A stretch of 38,156 nucleotides of DNA from Acidobacteriota bacterium (lineage in GTDB: Bacteria > Acidobacteriota > Thermoanaerobaculia > UBA5066 > Gp7-AA6): positions 1-38,156 of the forward strand of contig JAIVJS010000033.1 of the NCBI GenBank assembly GCA_020199905.1, in the 5' to 3' direction. Below, piece by piece: positions 24,391 through 33,157 of this stretch (within the stretch, counting starts at the first letter, position 1; each line of letters opens with the position of its first letter). The position numbers and the translations under genes are program-made. The notes under the pieces were generated by a model. That model saw nothing but the letters and a program-made list of their open reading frames with translations, was not told where the DNA came from and ran no database searches.

Positions 24391-24504
24391 CGCTCCCGCG
24401 GCGTGAGCCTCCTCCCTGCCGTCGCTTCCGCTCGCTGCGCTCGCTCCCGCTCCCGCAGCGTGAGCCTCCTCCCTCCCTTCGGTCGGGAGACTACTCACGC
24501 TGCG
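24391..24504. repeat. Direct and inverted repeats upstream of livG
   Basis: A 26-bp unit of the form GCTCCCGC(G/A)GCGTGAGCC...CCCT occurs at 24392-24417 and 24449-24474. CGCAGCGTGAG (24455-24465) pairs with CTCACGCTGCG (24494-24504) as an 11-bp perfect stem, with an inner CTCCC...GGGAG hairpin. There is no gene here. Confidence 0.6.
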
Positions 24505-24530
24505 AGCGGATGGACCTTTGAGGCGTCTCT

Positions 24531-24557
24531 CCCTCTCCCCGGGCGCCGGGGAGAGGG
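24531..24557. repeat. CCCTCTCCCCG palindrome, copy A
   Basis: CCCTCTCCCCG (24531-24541) and CGGGGAGAGGG (24547-24557) form an 11-bp perfect stem with a 5-nt loop. The same arms recur at 36081-36107, and one arm at 6331-6341. It lies downstream of murA. No T-tract follows on either side. Confidence 0.7.
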
Positions 24558-24614
24558 GTGGGGTGAGGGGAACCCTTCCCTGGGCCCCCCGGGGGGCCCT
24601 GGCGGGCCTTTCGA

Positions 24615-25904
24615 CTATCGCGTGCGCTCGGGGATCGGGAACGTGCCGGTGGGGAAGGAGGATCGGTAGACCCGGCCCCCCAGGTTCGACAGCTTGATCT
24701 CCATCCGGTCGTAACCGCGGTCCAGGTGGTACACGCGGTCGATGATGGTCTCCCCCCGGGCGATCAGGGCGGCCAGGACCAGCGCCGCGGATGCCCGCAG
24801 GTCGCTCGCCATCACGCTCGCGCCGGTCAGCGGCGTCGGGCCCTCGACGATCGCCCACCGGCCTTCGAGCTTGATCCGCGCCCCCATCCGGACGAGCTCG
24901 GGGACGTGCTGGAAGCGGTTCTCGAAGACGGTTTCCGTCACGGTCGTGATCCCGGCCATCTGGGTGGCGAGGGCCATCCACTGCGCCTGGAGGTCGGTCG
25001 GGAACCCCGGGTGGGGAGCGGTGGCCAGATCCTGCGGCTCCAGCGTGTCGGTCCCCTGGACCCGGAGCCAGTCGTCGCCGGCCTTCACCCGCGCGCCGCT
25101 CGAGGAGAGGCGCGTCGTCAGGGCCTTCAGGTCCGCGGGCCGGCATCGGGTGACAGTGACGTCTCCGCGTGTCAGCGCCCCGGCGATCGCGTAGGTGCCG
25201 GCCTCGACGCGGTCCGGGACGATCGAATGCTCGGCGCCGTGGAGCCGCTCGGCGCCCTCGATCGAGATGACGTCGGTGCCGTCGCCCTGAATCCTCGCCC
25301 CCATCGCGCGCAGGAGATCGGCCAGATCCGAGACCTCCGGCTCCCGCGCCGCGTTGACGAGCCGCGTGGTCCCCCGCGCCAGCGTCGCCGCGAGCATCGC
25401 GTTTTCGGTCCCCGTCACGGTGACGGTCTCGAAGACGATCTCGGCGCCCGCGAGTCGGCCCGCCCGCGCCTCGACGTAGCCGTGCTGCATCGTGACTTCG
25501 GCGCCGAGGCGGCGGAAAGCCTCGAGGTGCAGGTCGATCGGCCGCACGCCGATCGCGCACCCGCCGGGGAGTGAGACGCGCACGAAACCGCTGCGCGCGA
25601 GGAGAGGACCCAGGACGAGAACCGAAGCCCGCATCGTCTTCACGAGGTCGTAGGGGGCGTCGGCGGATCCGATCTCGCGGGCTTCGACCGTGACCGCGCC
25701 CGGCTCGGACGACAGAAAGACCCCGATGTGTTGAAGAAGCTTCTGCATGGTCCGGATGTCACGGACCTCGGGAACGTTGGTCAGCCGCACCGGCTGGGCG
25801 GTCAGGAGTGTCGCTGCGAGACACGGGAGCGCGGCGTTCTTGGCGCCCGACGTCGGCACTTCACCGGCGAGCCGCGTCGGGCCTTCGACCTGGAACCGAT
25901 CCAT
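24615..25904 (-). CDS. murA: UDP-N-acetylglucosamine 1-carboxyvinyltransferase
   Basis: 429 residues, usual size. It transfers enolpyruvate from PEP to UDP-GlcNAc, the first committed step of peptidoglycan synthesis. Catalytic Cys116 in LPGGCAIGVRP, K22/N23 in 'SGAKNAALP' and the 'TDLQAQWMAL' and 'HLDRGYDRMEIKL' motifs are intact. A cysteine at this position predicts fosfomycin sensitivity. The ATG at 25904 is chosen because the 'MDRFQVEGPTRLAGEV' start matches the family; the open frame upstream is repeat sequence. Confidence 0.96.
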   Translation of the reverse strand: MDRFQVEGPTRLAGEVPTSGAKNAALPCLAATLLTAQPVRLTNVPEVRDIRTMQKLLQHIGVFLSSEPGAVTVEAREIGSADAPYDLVKTMRASVLVLGPLLARSGFVRVSLPGGCAIGVRPIDLHLEAFRRLGAEVTMQHGYVEARAGRLAGAEIVFETVTVTGTENAMLAATLARGTTRLVNAAREPEVSDLADLLRAMGARIQGDGTDVISIEGAERLHGAEHSIVPDRVEAGTYAIAGALTRGDVTVTRCRPADLKALTTRLSSSGARVKAGDDWLRVQGTDTLEPQDLATAPHPGFPTDLQAQWMALATQMAGITTVTETVFENRFQHVPELVRMGARIKLEGRWAIVEGPTPLTGASVMASDLRASAALVLAALIARGETIIDRVYHLDRGYDRMEIKLSNLGGRVYRSSFPTGTFPIPERTR

Positions 25905-25951
25905 GCGTGCGGAGATTGTAAGGGGAGAGGTGAAACGGGGAGCCGGGGAGC

Positions 25952-26009
25952 GGAATCGGGAGCCGAGCGACCAACGGGAGCGAGACGGCCGCGGTACTCC
26001 GCGGTCACC
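25952..26009 (-). repeat. Dispersed ~60-bp repeat, copy 3 (inverted)
   Basis: The reverse complement shows the same 38-bp core as copies 1 and 2, closest to copy 2 (CCGCGG-AGTA-CCGCGG hairpin end). It lies between prmC and murA, flanked by GGGAATCGGGAATCG-type short repeats at 26041-26058. Confidence 0.8.
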
Positions 26010-26092
26010 AGAATCGCGCGCTCTGAGACAGCGAATCTGAACGGGGAATCGGGAATCGAAATCCGGAAGGCGGGCCTCCTCGGCCGACGTCT

Positions 26093-26932
26093 CTACTTTC
26101 GCGCCAGGCGCACGACGCGCGGGATCCCGGCCATGTCCTCGGCGATGCCGTCGAAGCGCCAGGCGGGGCGGCTTCGGACCTCCTGCTCGACGTCGCGCGC
26201 CTGTCCGAAGCCGATCTCGAAGAGATAGGGGGCCCCGGGCGGGAGGACGCGCGGGACGACGTCGAGGAGCTGGCGGATGCTTGCGAGCCCGTCGTCTCCT
26301 CCGTAGAGGGCGAGCTCCGGGTCGTGGTCGGCGACGGTGCGCGACAGGCCCCGCGACTCGGACCGCGCGAGGTACGGGGGATTCGAGACCACCAGGTCGA
26401 ACGGGGGAGCCTCGATGGCGGTCAACCAGTCCGACCCGGCCAGCCACAGGCGCGGGAGAACTCCCTGACGCGCCGCGTTCTGCCGCGCGAGAGCGAGCGC
26501 CTGGATGGACGCGTCGACCGCGACCGCCCGCGCGCCCGGCAGCTCCTTCAAGAGCGTGATGGCGACGATCCCGCTGCCCGTCCCCAGATCCAGAATGCGG
26601 CGCGCCCCGGGCGCTGCGCCGATCGACTGCAGGACGAGGACTTCGGTTTCGGGCCGCGGGATGAGGCCCCGGGAGTCGACCCGGAACGCCCGCCCGAAGA
26701 AGTCCCACTCGCCGACCAGGTGCTGCACCGGGACGCCGGAAAGCCGCCTCGCCCACAATCCGTCGAACCGCGCCGCCAGAGCCTCGGAGAGCGGGGCGGC
26801 GGGCGGCAACGCCAGCGGATTGGCGTGACCGAGCGCATGGGCGAGCAGGATCCGGGCGTCCCACGCCGTCGCCTCGGATCCCCCCTGGCGCGCGAGGTCC
26901 GTCGCGCGGCGGAGCGCTTCGCCGATGGTCAT
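26093..26932 (-). CDS. prmC: Peptide chain release factor N5-glutamine methyltransferase
   Basis: 279 residues. It methylates the GGQ glutamine of RF1/RF2. The substrate-binding NPPY (184-187), the SAM motif 'ILDLGTGSGIVAI' and 'LIPRPETEVLV' are intact. It lies directly downstream of prfA, whose product it modifies, with an 80-nt spacer filled by short repeats. Confidence 0.95.
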   Translation of the reverse strand: MTIGEALRRATDLARQGGSEATAWDARILLAHALGHANPLALPPAAPLSEALAARFDGLWARRLSGVPVQHLVGEWDFFGRAFRVDSRGLIPRPETEVLVLQSIGAAPGARRILDLGTGSGIVAITLLKELPGARAVAVDASIQALALARQNAARQGVLPRLWLAGSDWLTAIEAPPFDLVVSNPPYLARSESRGLSRTVADHDPELALYGGDDGLASIRQLLDVVPRVLPPGAPYLFEIGFGQARDVEQEVRSRPAWRFDGIAEDMAGIPRVVRLARK

Positions 26933-26940
26933 CGGAAGTG

Positions 26941-27008
26941 GAGAGCTCAGAGTTGCGAGTTGAGAGTTCGCGGGGCAGGCTGAGAGCTGAGAGCTGACGG
27001 CTGACGGC
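26941..27008. repeat. GAGAGCTGAGAGCTGACGGC repeat tract
   Basis: Runs of GAGAGCT, CAGAGTTGCGAGTTGAGAG and then GCTGAGAGCTGAGAGCTGACGGCTGACGGC fill the prfA-prmC spacer. The periods are 8 to 9 nt. Same family as the tract at 1122-1190. Confidence 0.65.
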
Positions 27009-27011
27009 TTC

Positions 27012-28091
27012 TCACGCCTTCGCCAGCTCCGCCTTCAGCTTCTCGGCCTGGAAGTGCTGCGTGAGCGGCTCGATCAACTCATCCAGGTTTCCATCGAGGA
27101 CGTCGGCCATCCGGTGCGTGGTGAATCCGATCCGGTGGTCGGTGATCCGGCTCTGCGGGAAATTGTAGGTCCGGACCTTCTCCGACCGGTCTCCCGAGCC
27201 GACCATCTTCTTGCGTTCCGCTGCGATCGCCCCCTCGTGCTTTTCTCGCTCCATCTCGAGAAGCCGCGCCTTCAAGACGCGAAGCGCCTTCGCCTTGTTC
27301 TTGATCTGGCTTCGCTCGTCCTGGCACTGCACCACGACGCCCGTCGGAATGTGCGTCAGCCGCACGGCGGAGTACGTCGTGTTGACGCCCTGTCCGCCGG
27401 GCCCCGAAGCGCAGAAACGGTCCACGCGGATGTCCTTGTCCAGCACCTGGATGTCCACGTCGTCGGCCTCGGGGAGGACGGCAACTGTCGCCGCGGACGT
27501 GTGGATGCGCCCCGAGCCCTCGGTCGCGGGGACTCGCTGCACGCGATGGACGCCGCTCTCGTACTTGAGGCGCGAGAAGGCCCCCGCGCCTTCGATCAGG
27601 GCCGTAATCGCCTTCAACCCGCCGATGCCGGTGTCGTCGCGGTCGACGATCTCGACCTTCCACCGGCGCCTTTCCGCGTAGCGCTCGTACATACGGAAGA
27701 GCTCGCCCGCAAAGAGAGCGGCTTCGTCGCCCCCGGTCCCCGCGCGGATCTCGACGAAGACGTTGCGGGAGTCGTTCGGGTCCTTGGGGAGAAGGAGGAC
27801 CTTGAGCTCCTCTTCGACCGCGGCGAGGGCGTCGTTCAACGCGGTGCGCTCGGCCGACGCCATCTGGTAGAGCTCGTCGCCAGGAGGCAGGGAGTCGGTC
27901 AGCTCACGGGCGCCCTGCAGCTCCCGGGCGATCCGCGCGCGCTCTTCGATCTTCGCGACGATCGGCTCGAACTCCGAAAGGGTGCGCTGCGCGTCCCGGA
28001 CCGCTTTGTGGTCCTGCACGAACTCCGGGTCGGCCAGGCGTCCCCGGATCTCTTCGTAGCGGCGTCGGATGTCGTCCAGTTTTTCGAGCAT
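27012..28091 (-). CDS. prfA: Peptide chain release factor 1
   Basis: 359 residues, usual length. It reads UAA and UAG stops: the tripeptide PAT (188-190) fits RF1, and the catalytic GGQ is at 232-234 in 'SGPGGQGVNTTYSAVRLTH'. The domain 1 'RAGTGGDEAALFAGELFRMY' is present. The ATG at 28091 gives a standard N-terminus. It lies in the rpmE-prfA-prmC-murA order known from many bacteria. Confidence 0.97.
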   Translation of the reverse strand: MLEKLDDIRRRYEEIRGRLADPEFVQDHKAVRDAQRTLSEFEPIVAKIEERARIARELQGARELTDSLPPGDELYQMASAERTALNDALAAVEEELKVLLLPKDPNDSRNVFVEIRAGTGGDEAALFAGELFRMYERYAERRRWKVEIVDRDDTGIGGLKAITALIEGAGAFSRLKYESGVHRVQRVPATEGSGRIHTSAATVAVLPEADDVDIQVLDKDIRVDRFCASGPGGQGVNTTYSAVRLTHIPTGVVVQCQDERSQIKNKAKALRVLKARLLEMEREKHEGAIAAERKKMVGSGDRSEKVRTYNFPQSRITDHRIGFTTHRMADVLDGNLDELIEPLTQHFQAEKLKAELAKA

Positions 28092-28158
28092 GACTCTTTC
28101 CGCTGCGGCCTCCAGCCGTCAGCGCGTGCACGGAACTCGGTCCGCTAAGACGCGGTGT

Positions 28159-28202
28159 GAAGGGGAAAAGACGAGCGAACGGAACGCACGCATTCCGCTC
28201 GC
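28159..28202 (-). terminator. Probable intrinsic terminator after rpmE
   Basis: Read on the minus strand, GCGAGCGGAA, an 8-nt loop, and TTCCGTTCGCTC form an imperfect GC-rich stem (one small bulge), followed by GTCTTTTCCCCTT. It sits about 50 nt past the rpmE stop and would separate rpmE from prfA. Confidence 0.5.
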
Positions 28203-28250
28203 AGCAAGAGAATCGCCGTCGCGCAGCAGGGCATTTCGAGGACGGGTTCC

Positions 28251-28457
28251 TCAGGCGGGCTTTTTCTCGTACCGCTTGCGGAACCGCTCGACGCGGCCGG
28301 CGGAGTCGACCAGCTTCTGCTTGCCCGTGAAGAACGGGTGGCACTTGCTGCAGATCTCCAGGCGGAGCTCTTTCTTCGTGGAGCGCGTCGTCCAGACTTC
28401 GCCGCAGGCGCAGTGGACGTTGACGTCGTGATATTCGGGATGCAGATTCTGTTTCAT
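28251..28457 (-). CDS. rpmE: 50S ribosomal protein L31 (zinc-binding form)
   Basis: 68 residues. It starts [20 protein letters not shown] and has C16, C18, C37 and C40 for one zinc, so this is the C+ form. '[28 protein letters not shown]' is the standard C-terminal half. The ATG at 28457 has no Shine-Dalgarno and lies only about 5 nt from the predicted transcript start. Confidence 0.96.
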   Translation of the reverse strand: MKQNLHPEYHDVNVHCACGEVWTTRSTKKELRLEICSKCHPFFTGKQKLVDSAGRVERFRKRYEKKPA

Positions 28458-28468
28458 AGGAACCGCGC

Positions 28469-28497
28469 ATTCTAAGTCAGTCCGCCTCTTCGCGCAA
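28469..28497 (-). promoter_or_regulatory. Promoter candidate for rpmE
   Basis: On the minus strand TTGCGC (28497-28492), 17 bp, then TAGAAT (28474-28469). The -10 is good and the -35 matches 3 of 6. The predicted start is near 28462, giving a leader of about 5 nt. Confidence 0.4.
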
Positions 28498-28624
28498 GCG
28501 AGCGGGCTGCGGATCAGCTCCGCCTCTGACCGCCGCTCTCCAACTTCTTCGAAGGAAAGGACCTTCCGCCGGAGGAGTGGCATTCTGGCGCGGCCCTTGG
28601 GAGTAGAATCCGCCGAGGTCCGCC

Positions 28625-30286
28625 GTGTTTTATCTCTATCTGACCGCGCCCGGGATGCCCGCGCAGAAATTCCTGCTCGATCGGCCTGTCACCACGATCG
28701 GCCGCTCTTCCATGAACGATCTGCCGATCCCCGACAAGATGCTCTCCCGCCAGCACGCGCGCATCATCCACGACGGCAACGGCGGCGTGTCGATCGAGGA
28801 CATGGGCTCACGCAACGGCACGTTCGTCAACGGCGAGAAGCTCACGGTCCTCCTGCCGTTGAAATCCGGCGACAGGATCACCGTCGGCGGCGTGACGCTG
28901 AAGGTCGAGTCCGAATCGACGACCCGGGTTCGGATCGACGAGTTCGCCGGGGACGCCTCCCTCGACAACACGATTCTGAAGGCGTCCGCGGAGCTGCTCC
29001 GCAAGCCCACCCAGACGGATCCCCGACTGCCGGCCGAGCAGCTGTCCAAGCTCATCGACTCTCTCCGGGTCGTCAACGAGCTCACGATCGAGCTCCTCCG
29101 CGACATCTCGGTGGATGAGCTGCTGAAGTTCCTCATGGATAAGGTGTTCGAGACGCTGATGCCCGACCGCGCGGTCGTTCTCCTCCGGTCGAGCGTCACG
29201 AGCGAGCTCGTTCCCGCCGTCGTCCGGGTGGCCGAAGGCACCTCCGCCGAGGACATCCGCCTTTCCAAGACCCTCGTCGCCGCGGTCGTCGAAAAGAAGA
29301 ACGGCCTTCTGCTCATGGACACGGCGAGCTCGTCCGGCGTTTCGATGTCGGAGTCGATCCGGCTCTCCGGCATCAAGTCGGTTCTGGCGGCGCCGCTCGA
29401 GAACGACGGCGAAGTCGTCGGGCTGATCTACGTCGACAGCCGGCTCGGCCACCGGTCGTTCGAGGAGGCGGACCTGCGCCTTCTGACTTCCCTCGCGAAC
29501 GTCGCGGCGGCGAAGATCCAGAACGCGCGCCTGATGGCCGATGCCGCCGAGAAGAAGCAGATGGACCGGGAGTTTGCCCTGGCGCACGAGATCCAGAGCC
29601 GGTTGCTTCCCGACCGTCCTCCGGTCGTGCCCGGCTACGACTTTCACGGATCGAACGTGCCTTCCCGGCAGGTCTCGGGGGACTATTTCGACTTCCGTCC
29701 GCGGTCCGACGGCAAGATTTACGCGGCCATCGCGGACGTCTGCGGCAAGGGCGTCGGCCCGGCCCTCCTCATGGCGTCCCTGCAGGCGTCGTTTCACGCG
29801 TGGGCGGACGAGCTCGTCCCTGTGGCGGAAATGACGGGGCGGCTGTCCGAGGCCATCGCGCGGCGGAGCGGGTCCGACCGGTTCATCACCTTTTTTCTCT
29901 TCCTCGTCGATCCGGCCACCGGGGAGATCGAGTACACCAATGCGGGGCACAACCAGGGACTGCTCGTTCGTGTGAGCGGAGAGGTGCAGGAGCTTCCCTC
30001 GCACGGCCTGCCGCTCGCGCTCTTCCCGGGCCGGCCCTACGGCTCGTCCAGGATCGTCCTGGCGCCGGGAGACATCCTCTTTCTCTACACCGACGGCGTC
30101 ACCGAGGCGGCAAACGCGGAGGGCGAGGAGTTCGGCCTCGACCGGTTGAAGGATTTCGTGAAGACCCAGATCGGAAATCATCCGGCCGAGGTCGACGCGG
30201 CCCTGGCGAAGACCCTCGAGGACCATGCCGACGGCGAGCATTTCGCGGACGACCGCACGCTTCTGATGCTGCGCCGGCTTTCGTAG
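28625..30286 (+). CDS. FHA-GAF-PP2C (RsbU/SpoIIE-type) serine/threonine phosphatase
   Basis: 553 residues. FHA domain (about 20-75: '[24 protein letters not shown]', '[10 protein letters not shown]'), then a GAF domain (about 130-300: '[20 protein letters not shown]'), then a PP2C_SIGMA phosphatase (about 320-550) with metal-site 'SGDYFDF', '[18 protein letters not shown]' and '[14 protein letters not shown]'. The FHA part should bind phosphothreonine on a partner, the GAF part a ligand, and the phosphatase should act on an anti-sigma antagonist or similar. No partner anti-sigma gene is visible here. The start is GTG with GAGGT before it; TAGAAT at 28604-28609 may be its -10. Confidence 0.9.
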   Translation: MFYLYLTAPGMPAQKFLLDRPVTTIGRSSMNDLPIPDKMLSRQHARIIHDGNGGVSIEDMGSRNGTFVNGEKLTVLLPLKSGDRITVGGVTLKVESESTTRVRIDEFAGDASLDNTILKASAELLRKPTQTDPRLPAEQLSKLIDSLRVVNELTIELLRDISVDELLKFLMDKVFETLMPDRAVVLLRSSVTSELVPAVVRVAEGTSAEDIRLSKTLVAAVVEKKNGLLLMDTASSSGVSMSESIRLSGIKSVLAAPLENDGEVVGLIYVDSRLGHRSFEEADLRLLTSLANVAAAKIQNARLMADAAEKKQMDREFALAHEIQSRLLPDRPPVVPGYDFHGSNVPSRQVSGDYFDFRPRSDGKIYAAIADVCGKGVGPALLMASLQASFHAWADELVPVAEMTGRLSEAIARRSGSDRFITFFLFLVDPATGEIEYTNAGHNQGLLVRVSGEVQELPSHGLPLALFPGRPYGSSRIVLAPGDILFLYTDGVTEAANAEGEEFGLDRLKDFVKTQIGNHPAEVDAALAKTLEDHADGEHFADDRTLLMLRRLS

Positions 30287-30298
30287 GGGAATTCCGCC

Positions 30299-31645
30299 GT
30301 GAGCCGGCTTCTCGTCGAAGGCGGAACTCTCCTCGGCCTGAGCGACCGCGCCGACATCCGCTCGGACACCGATCTCTACGCGGAAAACGGAACGATCCGG
30401 GGCATCGGGTCCGAGGGGAAACGGCTCGCGTCGATTCCCGGCGAGCCCGTCGAGAAGATCCCCGCCCGCGGGAAGTGGGTCCTTCCGGGCTTCGTTCAGG
30501 CCCACCTCCATCTCTGTCAGACGCTCCTTCGCAACGGTCCCGAGGGGCTCGATCTCCTGTCCTGGCTGGGGCGCCACGTGTGGCCCGGGGAGGCGGCGCA
30601 CGATCCGGAGACTCTCGCCGTGTCCGCGCGCCTGGGACTCTCCGAATGCCTGGCGGCCGGGGTGACCGCGGTCCTCGACATGGGCACGGTGCGGCATTCC
30701 GACTCTCTCTTTCGCGCGGCCGCCCGATCGGGGATCCGGTACACCGGCGGCAACGTCCTCATGGACGATCCCGAGACGACCCCGCCGAACCTCCGCGCCA
30801 CGGCCGACGAGGGAATGGCCGAAACGGAGCGCCTGCGCGCAACGTGGCACGGGAAGGATCGAGGCCGCCTGCGCGTCGCCGTGCAGCCGCGCTTCGCGGT
30901 CACGTCGACGGAGCCGCTGCTTCGAGCGGCCGCCGACTACTCGGCCCGGCACGACCTGATCCTCCACACGCACGCGAGCGAGAGCCGGGGAGAGATCGAC
31001 CTCGTCCGGGGCCGCACGGGCCTCGCCAACATCGAGTGGCTCGACCGGCTCGGTCTGCTGACTCGGCGCACCTGCGTCGCGCACGTCATTCACGCGGACT
31101 CGTCGGACTGGGCGGCGCTCGCGCGCAGCGAGTCGAGCGTCGTGCACTGCCCGTCCTCCAACATGCGGCTCTCTTCCGGCGTCTGCCCGGTGTCGGAGCT
31201 CAAGCGGGCGGGCGTTCGGGTGGCGCTCGGATCGGACGGCGCCGCGTGCAACGACCGCCTCGACCCGTTCACCGAAATGCGGCTCGCAACCTTTCTCCCT
31301 CGGACGCGCGTCCCGCCGTCCTCGCTGTCTGCCTTCGCCGCCCTGCGCATGGCGACGGTCGAAGGGTCGGCGGCGCTGGGACTCGGACCGGAGCCGAGAC
31401 TGGCCGCGGGCGCGCTCTGCGATCTCGTCCTTCTCGATCCGGAAGCCGGATGGGCACTTCCTGACGCGTGGTCGGACGAGCCGTACGGCGCGATCGTCTA
31501 CGCGATGGGACGCGAGAACGTCTTCGCGACCATCGTGGACGGCGTCGTGCGCTATCGCGCCGGCGACACGACGGTGGGAGGCCTGAAGCCCACCGCGGCG
31601 GAAGTGCGGGGCGCGGTCGCGAGGATGAAGGCGGGAATGAACTGA
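30299..31645 (+). CDS. Amidohydrolase of the chlorohydrolase/nucleoside deaminase type
   Basis: 448 residues. The metal-site motifs are HLHLC (H69, H71), 'LILHTHASES' (His, Glu region), 'CVAHVIHAD' (His) and 'VALGSDGAACNDRLD' (Asp), the order of TrzN/MtaD/GuaD-family enzymes. They deaminate or dechlorinate purine-like or triazine-like compounds such as S-adenosylhomocysteine or guanine. The substrate is not resolved. The GTG start is 12 nt after the phosphatase stop, so they may be co-transcribed. The stop is inside a TGAGTTGAGAGTTG repeat. Confidence 0.82.
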   Translation: MSRLLVEGGTLLGLSDRADIRSDTDLYAENGTIRGIGSEGKRLASIPGEPVEKIPARGKWVLPGFVQAHLHLCQTLLRNGPEGLDLLSWLGRHVWPGEAAHDPETLAVSARLGLSECLAAGVTAVLDMGTVRHSDSLFRAAARSGIRYTGGNVLMDDPETTPPNLRATADEGMAETERLRATWHGKDRGRLRVAVQPRFAVTSTEPLLRAAADYSARHDLILHTHASESRGEIDLVRGRTGLANIEWLDRLGLLTRRTCVAHVIHADSSDWAALARSESSVVHCPSSNMRLSSGVCPVSELKRAGVRVALGSDGAACNDRLDPFTEMRLATFLPRTRVPPSSLSAFAALRMATVEGSAALGLGPEPRLAAGALCDLVLLDPEAGWALPDAWSDEPYGAIVYAMGRENVFATIVDGVVRYRAGDTTVGGLKPTAAEVRGAVARMKAGMN

Positions 31646-31796
31646 GTTGAGAGTTGTGAGTCGGAAGTTAGTTGAGATCGAGATCGAGCGTCCAGACAAA
31701 TTCGAGGCCCGAGCGCGGCTCGGAACGAATTCTTTGACTCTTAACTCTTAACCCTCGACTTCTTCTCAACTCTGAACTGTCTCTCGGCTCTGAATC
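31640..31796. repeat. GAGTTGAGAGTT / AACTCTTAACTC repeat tract between convergent genes
   Basis: GAGTTGAGAGTTGTGAG after one stop and CTTAACTCTTAACC...CTCAACTCTGAACTG at the other are complementary in sense, so the 31644-31790 spacer can fold as a long hairpin. It may act as a two-way terminator. The right side runs into the last eight codons of the response regulator. Confidence 0.6.
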
Positions 31797-33157
31797 TCCA
31801 GGCGCTTGATGATTTCGTGAAGAGTAGTCGGCTTCATCCGGAGCAGCTCGGCGGCGCGCTTCTGCACTCCACCTGTGCGCCGGAGCGCCGTTCGGACCAG
31901 GCGCCGCTCATATTCCTCGACCATGTCTTTGTAGGTCGCGCCGTTTTCGGGAAGGCGGACGGGAAGCTCCGAGCGGTCGGGCGAGAGGACGCTATCCGGC
32001 AGGAGGTCGAGCTCGATCATGCCGCCGGGGCACAGCACGACGGCTCTCTCGATGGCATTCTCGAGCTCCCGCACGTTGCCCGGCCAGTCGTACTCGAGAA
32101 GGGCCCGCAGCGCATCCGCGGAGAGCCCGGTGATCGACTTGTTGTTCTCCGAGGCGTACACGCGCACGAAGTGCTCGGCCAGCAGCGGGATGTCCTCGCG
32201 GCGCTCGCGCAGAGGGGGAATGGAGATCGAGATCACGCACAGACGGTAGTAGAGGTCGTCCCGGAACTTGCCCTCCGCCACCAGCCTCTTCAGGTCCACG
32301 TTCGTGGCCGCGATGATCCGCACGTCGGCCTTCTGAGTCTCGACGCTGCCGACGCGCATGAATTCCTTTTCCTGGATGACCCGAAGGAGCTTCGCCTGCG
32401 TTTCGAGGCTGACCGTGCCGATCTCGTCGAAGAAGATCGACCCGCCTTCCGCGGACTCGAAGAGACCTTTCTTGTTCGCGATCGCGCCGGTGAAGGCGCC
32501 GCGGACGTGGCCGAACAGGTTCGACTCGAGGAGCTCGGTCGGCATGGACCCCGAGTTCACCGTCACGAACGCGGAGCCGGAGCGCGGCGAGTGCGTATGG
32601 ATTGCGCGAGCCACCAGCTCTTTTCCGGTACCGCTCTCGCCTTCCACCAGGATCGTGGACTTCGAGGGCCCGGCGAGGCGCACGAGCTCGAAGACTTTTC
32701 GCATCCCCTCCGACTTCCCGACGATCCGCCCGAGCCCGAACCGCCGGGAGAGCTCTTCCTTCAGCCGCCGGTTTTCCTCCGTCAGGCGGCGCGTCTCGGC
32801 GCCCTTCTCGACGGTCAGGAGGACCTCTTCGTTCTGGAAGGGCTTCGGGATGTAGTGGAAAGCCCCTTCGCGCATCGCCTCGATCGCTCCCTCGATGGAC
32901 GAGTAGGCCGTCACGATCACGACCACGGCATCGGGATCCCGCCGCCGCAGGTCGCGGAGCACGTCGAGCCCCGAACGGTCGGGCAGCATGAGGTCGAGGA
33001 GCACGACGTCGTGAGGCTCCGCTTCGAACGCGGAAAGCGCCCGGGCGCCGTTCGCCGCGGTGGTGACCTGCCAGCCCTGCCGTTCGAGGAGGGTCGCGAG
33101 CACGTCGCGGATGACCTCCTCGTCGTCGACGACCAAGACGCGCAGCGAGCGGCTCAT
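31766..33157 (-). CDS. NtrC-type sigma-54 response regulator
   Basis: 463 residues. Receiver domain (1-120) with D11/D12, phospho-acceptor D55 and K105; AAA+ domain with Walker A GESGTGKE (173-180), GAFTGA (220-225), 'IFFDEIG' and '[15 protein letters not shown]'; C-terminal helix-turn-helix ('GGVQKRAAELLRMKPTTLHEIIKRL'). It overlaps the kinase gene by 4 nt (ATGA), so they form a pair. The final residues (QSRETVQS) are encoded by DNA of the CAGAGTTGAG repeat type, so the C-terminus has been reshaped by it. Confidence 0.93.
   Translation of the reverse strand: MSRSLRVLVVDDEEVIRDVLATLLERQGWQVTTAANGARALSAFEAEPHDVVLLDLMLPDRSGLDVLRDLRRRDPDAVVVIVTAYSSIEGAIEAMREGAFHYIPKPFQNEEVLLTVEKGAETRRLTEENRRLKEELSRRFGLGRIVGKSEGMRKVFELVRLAGPSKSTILVEGESGTGKELVARAIHTHSPRSGSAFVTVNSGSMPTELLESNLFGHVRGAFTGAIANKKGLFESAEGGSIFFDEIGTVSLETQAKLLRVIQEKEFMRVGSVETQKADVRIIAATNVDLKRLVAEGKFRDDLYYRLCVISISIPPLRERREDIPLLAEHFVRVYASENNKSITGLSADALRALLEYDWPGNVRELENAIERAVVLCPGGMIELDLLPDSVLSPDRSELPVRLPENGATYKDMVEEYERRLVRTALRRTGGVQKRAAELLRMKPTTLHEIIKRLEIQSRETVQS

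Noticed and set aside
28808-31699. Long minus-strand frame opposite the phosphatase and deaminase genes
   Set aside because: No recognisable motif; the plus-strand genes explain the region.
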